In this document: positions 11,870 to 23,330 of the stretch, one piece after another | How the letters are laid out: each line of letters begins with the position of its first letter | How positions within the stretch are numbered: position 1 is the stretch's first letter | DNA from: Brachynemurus nebulosus | Lineage: Eukaryota > Arthropoda > Insecta > Neuroptera > Myrmeleontidae | NCBI GenBank assembly: GCA_035578155.1 | Contig: JAPWDM010000005.1 | Coordinates: 31,860,108 to 31,924,107, forward strand | DNA length: 64,000 bases | Direction of reading: 5' to 3' | Made by a program: the position numbers and the translations under genes | Notes under the pieces: generated by a model | The model's database searches: none | What the model was told of the DNA's origin: nothing | The model's input: the letters and a program-made list of their open reading frames with translations, nothing else

Positions 11870-13769
11870 GGGGGACCACCAGTGTGACGTTTTCAAAAAA
11901 TTGGAAATTTTTTTTGCATGTTTCGATAGTCTATACCTTTAAAAATAACATACTAAAATTTCAAGTGCATATCTCAAATAGTTTTTGAGTTACAGCCATC
12001 CGAAAAGTCGATTCTGATTTTCATTGTTAACTTTGAGGTATTGAGAAATGTATGAAGGTTGATAGTTCGGGAGTTTCTGGACGTGGCTGCCAGTCACATT
12101 TTGTGAAGAAGCTAGACCCTGGCACATTTAAACGACTCATCTAGTTTTACTATGACCGTTATAGTGAGTATAATCCACCAACTTCGAGAAGAAAGTTGAC
12201 TGGCCATAAAATTTTAAAAATTATGATTGGCTATTATTAATAAAGGACAACGAATATGGCAAATTAGATAAATTCATTTTTGTCTAGCTGACCTAATTTC
12301 CAAAGTAGGATTTACATACAAAAAAAAAAAAAAAAAAATCGTACAGATATGAAATACATTCAAAAACTGATGTTTAAAGTTTTTAAAACAAATTTTTGGA
12401 GAATAATAAGAAATAATTAATAAAATAAATTTGTACACATACATACAATTTGTACAATACATTTGACACTTATGTGGTATAAATTAAAATTTTTAAATTA
12501 AAATTTAACCATAAATTTGAAAATAAACACAAAACAGGAACAAAAATTGATTTATTGGAATTAAATAAACATTTTTTTCTGTATTTGGTTAAATATTTAC
12601 ATTTGAATTAAAAAAATGTAGCTTAAAGGTAAGTAGAATTATGACAGAATAAATAGCACATTTAAATCGAAATATATTTTAATATAAACTGAAAAATAAA
12701 AATACAAAATCGTAGCAAATAGTTACCGTAGTGACTGTAATTTTAGAGCAGTTAAGAACAATGTAATGCCTGACAACACATACCCCATTTTATTTTTGCT
12801 AATCGATTACATTATCATATCGAAAACCACAATATAAAGAAAAACAACATCCAACATCCATTCATACCAACAACTCAATTTTATTCTTAGGTTTACTACT
12901 TATATAAATTATCTGCATATTACAATTATTTCACCTATACTGAAATTTGATGTAAGTTTCGTGTTCGAGTTTACGCATTCAGTTTTATGAAAAAAAAAAT
13001 ATGGGAAAGTACAAAATTATGATTTTGTACATACTTTTTTATCTTACTTACATGTACTAACGTAGGAACTTTAAAAACGATGTTTAACTATATTCACTAA
13101 CTATTTTGTTCCAGTGTAAAACTGACTTGTAAAATTTTATTGCCCTTATTGTCAACTCAGATTTGCTATATTATACATCGTAAATAATTTTAGTAAAAAT
13201 TCTCAGTGATTAAAACTATAAGGTGAAATTACGAAAAACTACATTTTTCAAATTTGCTGCAGTTATAACTCGAAGACAAACCATTTGATCGATTTGATTC
13301 TTATTGCCGCTTCTTTTATATATATTTCTTCGTACCATGAATCTCCAGTTTTCCGATCGAATAAAAAATGTAATTTTCGCAAGCCAAAAACCATCATATT
13401 TTCGCGCAAAATTTGAAACTCTTTTTTTAAAAACTACGCCATTTTGTTAAATTTCAACTTTTTTTTTCGATTGAGGTTCATGGCACGGACCATACCTTCT
13501 AGTTTAATAGGCTTTTTGTTTTTTTTGATTTCAGGCAGTGTGAAGGCCGCTATCACTGCAGCAGTGGGCAAACTTTTTTTTTTGGAGCCTTGGGTGATCT
13601 CGAATAACTCACTGAATTTTCAATTTTTTGGTTCAAAAATTTTATCATGAATTTACATTTATACCAACAAATATATTCTGAAAATATTAAAACATACCAT
13701 GTAGTAGATTTCTTTAAAAAAGTTCCAAAAAATCACCTTTTTCTCAGGCGGTCATACTGATGGTCCCCC
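11870..13769. mobile_element. TTAA-flanked element (piggyBac-like, non-autonomous)
   Basis: Inverted ends GGGGGACCACCAGTGTGAC (left) and the complement of GGGGGACCATCAGTATGAC (right) are each bordered by TTAA (11866-11869 and 13770-13773), the invariant piggyBac target. The 1.9-kb interior contains no recognisable transposase. Short inverted matches near 13335 and 13475 (CCATGAATCTC / GAGGTTCATGG) suggest further internal symmetry. A non-autonomous piggyBac-type element is the best reading. Confidence 0.75.
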
Positions 13770-13835
13770 TTAACACAGATAATTTGACATAAATGCAAAA
13801 CGCCTAAAAAATATCGTAGCACACAAAAAAAATTA

Positions 13836-14560
13836 CCCCTGTCGTAGCATCCTGAACTACATAATGAATTTTCGGTTATAAAAATTACTTTTTCGCTAAA
13901 ATCCGCATACTTATAAGATAATGAATGGTTCAAAACGTATCTTATGTAATTTTTTCCGCCTTTACAATGGCGGAAATGGAGTCAAAAAAATGGAGAAACG
14001 TAAAAGGAATCTCAACTTCACTTTAACAGCCCTTTCTAACGATATCCAACACATTGTAATACGTGAGAAAAAATATTTTCATTTCCTCTTTGCAGATTTT
14101 ATTTATATATATTTTTTTTTGTTATTTATAAATTGAGATCTACACCTATAGAATATACACACGAAATTTCATGAAGGTATAAGAGTTTCAGGATTTTTCT
14201 TCGGAATCAATTTCTATCTACACAAAGCATATTAGGTCGCATTATCCTGCATAACAGAGTGAATTTCGATTAGAAAGTTTTTTTTCTCGAATAACCGCTT
14301 ACAAAGGTAATCGTTCGAAAGCGTATCATATGTGATTTTTTTCACTCTTTACAATGGTGTCAAAAAATTTCGGAAAATTTTTGAATTCTAGCAAATTTTT
14401 CAGGTATCAGACGTGTCTGGCTGAAGAATTCAAAATAAATTTTAACATAGTCCCGGGCTCAAGTCGCGTCATTACAGTGACTGTCATAGTTGAATTTTTG
14501 ATTCGAAAATTCGCTAAAAGCAATATTTGTTTTGAAATAAACATCTTTGCTTATTTGCTA
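13836..14560. mobile_element. Degraded copies of the (TA)n-core foldback family
   Basis: Two stretches (13836-13990 and 14225-14560) match the terminal and central parts of the element at 49961-50728: CCCCTGTCGTAGCATCCTG, later CAGACGTGTCTGGCTGAAG and CATAGTCCCGGGCTCAAGTC. Here the (TA)n core is missing and the joins are irregular, so these are old, rearranged copies. Confidence 0.65.
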
Positions 14561-14575
14561 AAGAAAAAAGATTGA

Positions 14576-15853
14576 AAGATTTTCCTGTTCATTTATTAGA
14601 ACTAATACAGAATAGCATCAATAACTTCCATACATATAATAGTATGTAATAAGAGTAATAAGTGACATTAGATTTGTCCAGGGAAAAAAAAAACATGATC
14701 AACATGTTTTATCACTTAAATAATCGACAGTTAAACGTTACTTGAACTCACGTGTACAGTACATACACACACGTTGAATAAAAACGTAAATGTAAATGTT
14801 TTGGTAACTCTATGAACGTTAGTACGTGACCTATTTAGGTAACTATACAGATGAATTCAAGTAATGCATATTTGTTTAAGCTCCGCAGCTTTTCATCGAA
14901 TTATTCATCGTCACATTCGTCACACATCTATCTCAACCAAATACATCTGGTTGTCTATTAAATATGTAATATCAGGTTGTTGTACCGAAATAAAATATCG
15001 GCGTTTACATATCGATTCCCGACCAAATAATTATTATCGTAGAAGAAGGTAATCTAAAGCGGGTAAGTTAAATAAAATTGAGAGGCCAAAAAAGTGGATT
15101 GTGATCTCAGTAAGTAGATTTATAGTGTTTATAATAACAGGCAGAATATTTATCAAACTTGACAAAGTTTGTTCTTAACAAAGAGGATATAAAGCCTATG
15201 CAAAATCCGGTTGCGCGCCCGTAAAGCGAGCCTAAAGCAGGTAAGTCCTTCGAGAAAAGCGGGTAAATACTATGTATACTTATACCATAATTTTCAGTAC
15301 AAATATTCTTACTGTTTCTCTTGTAGAGCGAAGATCCTTTTAAATTTCTTTTAATTAGACTGCTATTAGAACTATAGGACTACTAGGACACTCGAACGTT
15401 TCAAATTAACTATTCGTGACGAATTATATATTCGAAATTCGAATCGAATGTTCGAAAAATTTAAAAAATTCAAAACTTTAAATACTTACTTATAAATTAT
15501 TATTAATAAATAATTTGAAAACATTTGGTCCTGTAATATAAAATGTCGTTTTCCGACCACTTGCTCTTACATGCAATTCAGCTAATAACGATACTTTCTT
15601 AAGTATTAGAGAAATGTTTAAAAACCATTCTTTAATCTAAAATAGAACTATTGTATGCCGGAATCATTTTCGCCATTAATTTGAATAACTTCTAATCGTG
15701 TAATATGAAATGTCGTTTTCTAACCATTTGGTCGATGATATATTCTCACCAAGTTAGCCCTGCCATTGTTTTTTTTTAACAAAAAGGCTGTGACGTATTG
15801 TGCTAGTCATCCAAAACATGCGGTTTTTATCACCAATAATTTTCGTTTATAAA
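14576..15853. other. AT-rich spacer with short repeats
   Basis: AAAGCGGGTAAG recurs about three times between 15055 and 15270, and two diverged ~180-bp direct copies sharing AAATGTCGTTTT lie at about 15520-15730. No gene seen. Confidence 0.45.
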
Positions 15854-15859
15854 GCTAGC
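15854..15859. repeat. Polinton target-site duplication, left
   Basis: GCTAGC, repeated at 32462-32467. It is itself a palindrome, so it could also be counted into the TIR; the AG-terminal rule of Polintons favours the TSD reading. Confidence 0.85.
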
Positions 15860-16831
15860 AGTAGATAGGCTATGGGAGAGCTACCCCACAGTAGAACCCC
15901 AATTTTCCGGACTACTTTTTTGACGATGTTAAGAACCGTGTAGTTTGGGGTCCTACTGTACCTAGAGTATGAATTGATCTCTGACCCGGCACGTACCAAG
16001 TACATGTATCAAAATTTGTTGTTGACATTTGACCCCACACTCGCTCATACTGTTGGCCTTGAAATTCGTAAGAGATGAGTCATTACCAGCAACCAAATTA
16101 ATTTATGTTAACCCATTATGCGTCATCACAATTTACTTATAACAATTTGGTTTTGTGTTAACCCATTACCCGCCAGCACTGACGTAGTTTTTGAATGCAA
16201 ACCTAACGCATGCGCAGACTGAATTTAAGTACACGACGCATGCGCAGACTGAATTTTAGGTTACAATTTGATAGATGGGGTACACTACCGCGTCAAAAAT
16301 GTGGGGTTACCCTAACTCGGGGGGTGGCCCCAAACTTTTGACGCCGTACTGTACTTAAATTTTTGGTACACTGCCGTGTCAAAAGTGCGGGCCCCCCTGA
16401 CCAAAAAGGTATCCGATCACTTTTTTAAGCGTACTGTACGTGCAAACCTTGGCCCCAACACGCGCTTGCCTTAATTACATCATCTTAAACGAACTATCAC
16501 GTCAAAAAATGTGGGGAATACCCTAACTCGGGGGTGGCCCCAAATTTTTGACGCCGTACTGTACTTAAATTTTTGGTACACTACCATGTCAAAAGTGCGG
16601 GCCCCCTGAGCAAAAAGGTATCCGATCACTTTTTGAAGCGTACTGTGCTTATTACGTGCAAATCTTGGCCTCACTTAACTGCGTCATCTTAAATTGGGTG
16701 CGGTCGCTAACGATAAATTTTGTCAGGGGCGCACTGTACCAAGCGCTAGATTTTAAAATCAGAATCCAGACTCCAGATTTCAGACCGCTACTGTACTGCC
16801 GGAAATTTGGGTTTCAGCTGTACCTCAGGGG
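15860..16831. repeat. Polinton left TIR
   Basis: Exact inverse of 31490-32461 by eye except three mismatches in the innermost ~20 bp. It contains a 28-bp tandem pair centred on CGCATGCGCAGACTG (about 16205-16260) and a diverged ~209-bp tandem duplication (about 16280-16488 and 16489-16697) rich in GTCAAAA and GGTATCCGATCAC motifs. The 64-codon open frame inside it is present in both TIRs because they are identical; it has no recognisable domain. Confidence 0.95.
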
Positions 16832-17436
16832 ATATGTGGTCAGCACTTTATAAGTTGTTTATATATTAAATAAACTCGTGACTTTTTATATGGTTTGAGT
16901 TTGTTTATTTAAGCTTTTTTAGCTAACTGTTTGTAATTTCATGATATGTTTACAGCATAGTCGGAGGGGAATTTTATTTAAAAACATGTCACAACTTGTT
17001 GAATTCAAATAAATTTGTTTACATTAATGTCCTCATAAATTATTAATATAGCTGTGTGTTTATTTAAGATTTTGCTGACTCATACTCAGATATTTTTTTA
17101 ATTTATTTATATAAGACATGTTTTAATTTTAAAAATGTTTATTTAAGATTTTGACAACACAGCAATTTCTTTGTTTGATCTCAAATACGAAATAATTTTC
17201 TCGGAATTTTTAATTTATAGCCTGATAATAATCGGGGGTTTTTTCAATTTGTTTATATAAGGTTTAATTTTAAAAAATGTTTATTTAAGATTAGTCAGCA
17301 ATTCTTTTATTAGGTTTCAAATGCGAAATAAATTTCTCGGAATTTGACATTTGACCTTCGGTTATTTGCGTTGTAAAAAGTCTGAGCCAGCATTTTTTGT
17401 GATTCCCCTCCAGAATTTTTCGAGCAGTCAAAATCG

Positions 17437-17443
17437 TATAAAT
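17437..17443 (+). promoter_or_regulatory. Probable TATA box of the polymerase gene
   Basis: TATAAAT with a TCAAAT initiator-like site 25 bases on (17462), giving a ~95-nt leader to the ATG at 17561. Inferred from position and motif only. Confidence 0.5.
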
Positions 17444-17560
17444 TGAGGTCTGCGTGCTCCCTCAAATCACTTCTTCAACAAACTTCAAGCAGTTAATATT
17501 GTTATTGTTGCAAGAATTTGTATCGAGATTTTTTTTTTTTTTTTAAATTAAAATACAACG

Positions 17561-20500
17561 ATGGCTTCATTAAACGACGTGGCAACTAGAATGGTGGAAA
17601 ATGTACGCAACGCGCTATCATTACTGGAAATGGATACCCGGGATGCAGATGAACTGGAAAAATGGATGAAACATACAAATACCAACATAAGACTAATCAA
17701 CAAGGCAATTCGTGGAGCGGAAAACTTGGGACAACGCAAACATTTTGAATCATGTGCGGGAAAAATGAAAGGATTTCGAATCAGAATGAAGGCGCTACGA
17801 AAACATGGTAAGTTTTTTCAAATATAAATTTATTTTTTAATGATTTTTTTTTATAATTTTGATATATCAACATGGTAAGTTTTTTTGAATAAATTTTTTT
17901 TTTTTTAAATGATTTTTTATAAATTTGATAAATAATTTTTTTTATGTTGATTGTTTCAGGTGCCGGCATGAATCGAAATCAACGTAAAAGATCTGATAGA
18001 ATTCAATGGGCTGACGTGGAATCCGCATTTGCAAGTCGAATACGAACGGGAGTGGTTACCAACATAACACACATAGAGCCAAAGGACTTTTTAGACGACG
18101 CTACATCGATGTTCACTCGGCGAATACAAAATATTCTGAAACAATACCTAACGATAAAAGTCAACACAACGTTTTGCGGGTTATTTGTGAAAACTGATGG
18201 TGACGAGGATAAATACGACATGAAACACTTCAATACACCGAATATCATAATAGATCGTGGAACAAACTTAAAACAGTGCTACATGGAACATATACAGGAA
18301 CCAATTCTAAGAAAATTGAGCGAGTTTACCGAGTCGGGAAGCGGATGGGCTTTATCAAGCATAATCAACCTAGCCGTGAACGTGAACAAATACACACCTT
18401 TCCGTGGATCAAGCTACATCGAATTGCCACAGGAAATAAAAACTAAAAAAGCATGTATCAACATTGAGAACTTCAACGATGACGCCTGTTTCGCGTGGGC
18501 AGTGGTATCAGCACTTTATCCAACAAATAAACATGCTGAAAGAACATCATCGTACCCATACTACTCAACGATACTAAACTTGGACGGGATACAGTTTCCA
18601 ATGACAATCCAACAACTGAGCAAATTCGAGAAACAGAACCCAACAATATCAGTCAACGTGTTTGTGTTAAAGAAACAAAATGGACATTTTGAAACCGTAC
18701 CTGCTGCGCTAACGAGAGAGAAGAAACAAAACCACATAAACCTTTTAATGATCCAGAACGAGTATTACGAGGATGAGGACAACGAACAGGACAACGATCA
18801 AGATTTACGCTACCATTTCTGCTGGATTAAGGACTTATCAAAACTCGTGTCAAGACAATTATCAAATCGTAATGGAAAAAAATACATCTGTGATCGATGC
18901 CTGAATTACTTTTATACGGAAGACAAGCTGATCAAACATACCGAAGACTGCGTCAACATGAACAACTGTCGGGTGATAATGCCAGAAGGGAAAAGCAAAT
19001 ACATATCGTTCAAGGACTACAGCAACAAGAAACGTGTTCCATTTATAATTTACGCGGACGTCGAATCATTCCTACAACCTGTGACGGATAACGAAAATCG
19101 GAAAAACACGACAACGTATCAACAACATCGGGCATACAGTATCGGTTACTACTTTCACTGCTCCTACAACAACCAGTTAAGCTACTATAGATCATACCGC
19201 GGACCAAATTGCGAAAAATGGTTCGCGGAAGAACTGGCAACGTTACGTGAAAATATCTTGGAACCCATATATGACAACATAATACCAATGAACGAGTTAA
19301 CACCAGAGGAACAACAGCAACTTAAACAACGAAGTACCGGGTGCCACATCTGCGAGAAACCATTCAAACCTGAGGATATTGTGGTTCGTGATCATAACCA
19401 CTTCACCGGCGAATACAATGGACCTGCGCACAAGGGATGCAACTTGAATTATAAGGATTTCCATATGATTCCTGTTGTATTCCACAACTTGAGTGGTTAT
19501 GATGCACATTTCGTAATAAAGGATATAGCAACAGCATTCGAGGGACGTGTCGACTTACTACCAATCAACAAGGAACGATATATTGCATTCACTAAACATG
19601 TTATGGACAGCGAAATTACATTTAGATTCATCGACTCTTTCCGATTTATGGCATCAAGTTTGGATAAATTATCTTCATATCTCAACGAGTTCAACATAGT
19701 TAAATCACAATTTCCGGATACTGACTACAAATTACTTACGCGCAAAGGTGTTTTTCCGTACGACTACATATCAGGCTGGGATAAATTGGAAGAAACATGT
19801 TTACCATCACGGGAGAAATTCTACAATCGACTCAACGACAACGATATCACCATGGATGACTATACACACGCACAAAAAGTTTGGGATACCTTCAACATAC
19901 AGACGCTTGGAGAATACTCGGATTTATATATGAAAACGGACATACTACTACTCGCGGATGTTTTCGAGAATTTTCGGGATACGTGCATGCGCACACACGG
20001 ATTGGATCCTGCTCATTACTACACGACGCCGGGACTTACGTGGGATGCAGCCTTAAAATATACAAAAGTAGAGTTAGAACTGATATCTGATGTGGACCAA
20101 TTATTATTCATTGAACGTGGTATTCGAGGTGGATTGAGCCAGTGTAGTAACCGATACGCGACAGCAAACAATAAATATATGAACACCTACGACCCGGATG
20201 AGGAATCAAAATACCTGATGTACTATGACGTGAACAACTTATATGGATGGGCAATGTCACAATACTTACCAACGGGAAATTTCAAATGGATGGAAAATAC
20301 CGACATAGATGTTCAACAAATACCCGACGATTCACCAATAGGATATTTACTGGAAGTGGATTTGGAATACCCGAGAGAACTGCACGATAAACACAACGAT
20401 TTACCATTATGTCCAGAGAGAATGTGTGCACCCGGTACTAAACAGGAAATGTTACTAGCAACGTTATACAACAAACAGAAATACGTGATACACTATCGGA

Positions 20501-21435
20501 ATCTGAAACAATGTCTACAACACGGGATGAAATTAAAGAAAATACACAGAGTGCTACAATTCGATCAATCACCATGGCTTAAATCCTACATCGACTTGAA
20601 TACAGCTCTAAGACAAACGGCGGGAAACGAATTCGAGAAAAATCTCTACAAGCTACTCAACAACGCGGTCTTCGGGAAAACGATGGAAAACGTACGGAAA
20701 CACTTGATTGTGAAATTGTTAACGAAATGGTATGGACGATATGGTGCGGAAGTTATGATAGCAAAACCGAATTTCCACAGCCGCACCATATTTGACGAGA
20801 ATCTTATTGCAGTCGAACTACGAAAAACGGAAGTGTTTATGAACAAACCAATATACGTCGGGCAAGCAATTCTGGATATTTCGAAAACATGTGTCTACGA
20901 TTTTCATTACAACTACATACAGCCAACGTTCGGGAACAACAGCAAATTACTCTACACAGACACGGATTCATTGATTTACGAGATAAAATGCTCAGATATT
21001 TACGAAATAATGAAACGAGATATTCAATACTTCGATACGTCGGATTACAACGCGGATAATAAATATAACATGCCAAGAGTCAATAAGAAAATACCCGGGT
21101 TAATGAAGGATGAGCTAAATGGACGAATCTTTACAAAATTTGTGGGTTTAAGGTCAAAAATGTATAGTTGTCAAGTGGACGGCGAGGATCACACGAAGAA
21201 AGCGAAAGGTGTAAAGAACTCTGTGGTTAAGAAAACGATAACTTTCAACGATTACGTGGACTGTCTAAAACACAATACAATCATAAACCGACAACAAAAC
21301 CTGATACAATCGAAAAAACATAACGTGTATAGTGTAACTCAGAACAAGGTGGCGCTCAGCCCGTACGATACGAAACGATATATTGTGGAGGGGGAAACGG
21401 ATACTTTAGCATGGGGACATTACTCGTTAAATTAG
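17561..21435 (+). CDS. polB: Protein-primed family B DNA polymerase (spliced)
   Basis: Replicates the Polinton. Exon 1 (17561-17807, 82 codons plus one base) joins exon 2 (17960-21435) through a 152-nt GT-AG intron; the join keeps frame and gives 1,240 residues. Start chosen for the ACGATGG context. In the spliced protein: a C2HC-like finger from C393; exonuclease motifs DVES (D449), NLSGYD (D597) and YMKTD (D743); polymerase motif A DVNNLYGW (D839), motif B KLLNNAVFGK (K980), motif C YTDTDS (D1083). An HNH/endonuclease VII-like block (CHIC at 544, DHNH at 560, GCN at 576) sits between Exo I and II. An N-terminal DDACFAWAVVSALYP segment resembles a cysteine-peptidase-like box seen in Polinton polymerases. 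All key residues are present. Confidence 0.95.
17808..17959 (+). other. polB intron with duplicated 5' splice site
   Basis: Donor GTAAGT at 17808 and acceptor TTGTTTCAG ending at 17959. The intron is a two-copy tandem duplication: CATGGTAAGTTTTTT occurs at both 17804 and about 17870, so a second perfect donor lies ~66 bases downstream. Use of the second donor would retain the in-frame stop at 17825. Confidence 0.8.
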
Positions 21436-21448
21436 TACGCAAGTGGAA

Positions 21449-22198
21449 ATGGCATCGTCATCATCGGCTTACTGGAAACGGCTACAAATATTTTCAAGTG
21501 AACTGGATAAACTACGTAAACGGGTTGATACCTACGAAAAAACAATTGATGCTATTGTAAAAATGCAAAATTTGAAATTGTCTGAACCGGAATCAATGGA
21601 GTGGGATAAAATGGATGTTTCAATTGGTGAATTTTTCGAACGTGAACCAATGCTGCTGAACGAACTGACTTTGGAAACATTTCTTCAAATCTACAAGTGG
21701 ATCAGTTTGAATGTGCTGAAAAGTTATGGTGCAAGAATCATACAACGCGCCTGGATTTGGTTACCATCCGATTATCGAGCCATGTTTCAAGAATGTGAAC
21801 CATGTTTTGAACATTATAATCGACCATGGCAACAAGATCATATTGATGGACCACCTGGTTTAAAAATTCGCTGTGAAATGTGCAAGAATGGCGTGAAAAT
21901 GGAGGAAAACTTTCAACCGCCCGTTGGTGAACCATTGACATTTGCAACACGGATTTCACACGTTGAAGACATATTTCTGACTCATCCTTATTTGTATACA
22001 AAAGTCAGAAATTTCGATATGTTATTATACTTAACAAAACAACTATTGAAATATGATATTTGGGTGCAACATCTGTATGCATATATGATACCCGAATATG
22101 CACAACGAATTTGTCAAGTATGGGATCAGTTACCTGAAAACATGAAACAATTACGTTCGGGTCTTATTGAATATATAAACAAATCATACAATTTTTAA
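21449..22198 (+). CDS. Polinton protein, 249 aa, zinc-ribbon-like
   Basis: Starts 13 nt after the polymerase stop, so it may share its mRNA. The ATG (GGAAATGG) is preferred. The first ~50 residues are predicted helical/coiled (LDKLRKRVDTYEKTIDAIVK). Two CxxC pairs, C116/C119 and C142/C145, would suit a zinc ribbon. The C-terminal half is rich in aromatic and leucine residues. I do not recognise the family; position next to polB in a Polinton suggests a replication accessory role, but that is inference only. Confidence 0.75.
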   Translation: MASSSSAYWKRLQIFSSELDKLRKRVDTYEKTIDAIVKMQNLKLSEPESMEWDKMDVSIGEFFEREPMLLNELTLETFLQIYKWISLNVLKSYGARIIQRAWIWLPSDYRAMFQECEPCFEHYNRPWQQDHIDGPPGLKIRCEMCKNGVKMEENFQPPVGEPLTFATRISHVEDIFLTHPYLYTKVRNFDMLLYLTKQLLKYDIWVQHLYAYMIPEYAQRICQVWDQLPENMKQLRSGLIEYINKSYNF

Positions 22199-22312
22199 TA
22201 TTTATTTATTGTAAAAAATAATTCATATACATTTATTGTAAAAAAATATTTCATATACAAAACATTTATTGTAAAAAAAATATTACATATACATTTATTG
22301 TGAAAATATTTT
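22199..22312. repeat. Four ~30-bp repeats carrying AATAAA for leftward mRNAs
   Basis: CATTTATTGTAAAAAA is reiterated four times in the convergent gap. Each unit reads ACAATAAATG on the minus strand, so the integrase-side transcripts have four candidate poly(A) signals. Confidence 0.6.
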
Positions 22313-22334
22313 GTATTCATACTTATATTTTAAA

Positions 22335-22340
22335 AATAAA
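22335..22340 (+). terminator. AATAAA for the rightward polB unit
   Basis: First AATAAA on the plus strand after the 249-aa gene, 137 nt past its stop. Confidence 0.4.
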
Positions 22341-22420
22341 GAACAATAATTATTTACATATATGTGTTATTTATTTGAAAAAAACATTTTTATCTTACAG
22401 ATTATCAAAAATTAGATTGT

Positions 22421-22735
22421 TTAAACAATATCAGATTCTTGAATCCAGCTGTTGTTATCCGATGGGAAACCAAGCCACTTGACCAATACTTTCCCATCAC
22501 GTCTCTTCAGAATTCGTTCCACGAGGTACACATCAGGATATTTAACTTTCTGTAGTTCATACTCGTAAAAGCTGCCTCGGATAGGCCGTTGATTGATATC
22601 TTCAAGTAGATATGTGACCGGATTTGTATGTTTAACTTTGACGATTTTAAAAATTTCCGTAGACCAATTCGGTGTGTAGCCTTTTTCAAAGATCGATTTA
22701 AATTTGCTAATTCGAACAAAGTCGTTAACCAGCAA
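22421..22735 (-). CDS. int: Integrase C-terminal part: SH3-like plus chromodomain (frameshifted)
   Basis: This frame continues the integrase after a one-base frame change. Its first ~65 residues (FVRISKFKSIFEKGYTPNWS, YLLEDI) match the SH3-like DNA-binding domain of rve integrases; residues ~70-104 (YLVERILKRRDGKVLVKWLG...SWI) are a chromodomain, which in Polinton integrases is thought to target chromatin. There is no ATG at its start, so it is not an independent gene. It ends right at the chromodomain, normal for this family. Confidence 0.85.
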   Translation of the reverse strand: MLVNDFVRISKFKSIFEKGYTPNWSTEIFKIVKVKHTNPVTYLLEDINQRPIRGSFYEYELQKVKYPDVYLVERILKRRDGKVLVKWLGFPSDNNSWIQESDIV

Positions 22736-23330
22736 TTTTTATATTACTGTATACATTAGATAATAAATATGCTTCATTATCAGCAGTGACATCTCGTGGA
22801 GCCATTTTGATTGTACGATGCTTTGTTCTATTATATTCATCAACTAAATCGTTAATTAATTGCAACCATTTATAATTACCGCTTAGAGAAAAAGCACGCC
22901 AAAGTTTATTCTTAATGGTACGATTAAAACGTTCAACGATTGAAGCTTTTAACGTACTATATGTAGAATAATGATTAATATTATGTTTTTCCATTAACGC
23001 CTTAAAGTTACTATTAAAAAATTCTCGGCCGTCGTCTGTTTGAAGGTGCGTCGGTGTGCGCTTGCTCTGTTTGAATATCGATTCCATGGCAGCAGTAACA
23101 AGCACTCCAGATTTATCTTTTACCGGTACAGTCCAAGCATACTTCGAAAATGTGTCAATAGCTGTCAACAGGTACCTATATCCATGATTTTCTTTCGCAT
23201 AAGCACCCATTTCAACAATATCAGCTTGCCATAAATCATCGATACCCTTAGTTATAACACGACGCCTTTTGAAATTTTTACGAGCCGGTTTGTGTAATTC
23301 GCTTACAACTTGTTCTTTAACTTTACTCAT
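22725..23330 (-). CDS. int: Retroviral-type integrase, catalytic core (ends at frameshift)
   Basis: Inserts the element and makes the 6-bp duplication. The 201-residue frame contains the rve core with D37 (WQADIVE), D99 (QTDDGREF) and E133 (IVERFNRT); the 34-residue D-E distance is normal. It stops prematurely because an A5 run near the end (minus strand, ~22735-22745) puts the following SH3-like/chromodomain segment in another frame. Its ATG overlaps the preceding leftward gene by 8 nt, suggesting translation from a shared transcript. The break is probably an inactivating indel; a programmed shift is less likely but not excluded. Confidence 0.9.
   Translation of the reverse strand: MSKVKEQVVSELHKPARKNFKRRRVITKGIDDLWQADIVEMGAYAKENHGYRYLLTAIDTFSKYAWTVPVKDKSGVLVTAAMESIFKQSKRTPTHLQTDDGREFFNSNFKALMEKHNINHYSTYSTLKASIVERFNRTIKNKLWRAFSLSGNYKWLQLINDLVDEYNRTKHRTIKMAPRDVTADNEAYLLSNVYSNIKIAG

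Noticed and set aside
15751..15768. TTAGCCCTGCCATT resembling the right Polinton flank
   Set aside because: Short match not adjacent to the left TIR; the GCTAGC pair is a better TSD.
16480..16674. 64-codon frame, repeated at 31647-31841
   Set aside because: Identical because it lies in the TIRs; no domain or promoter, most likely non-coding.
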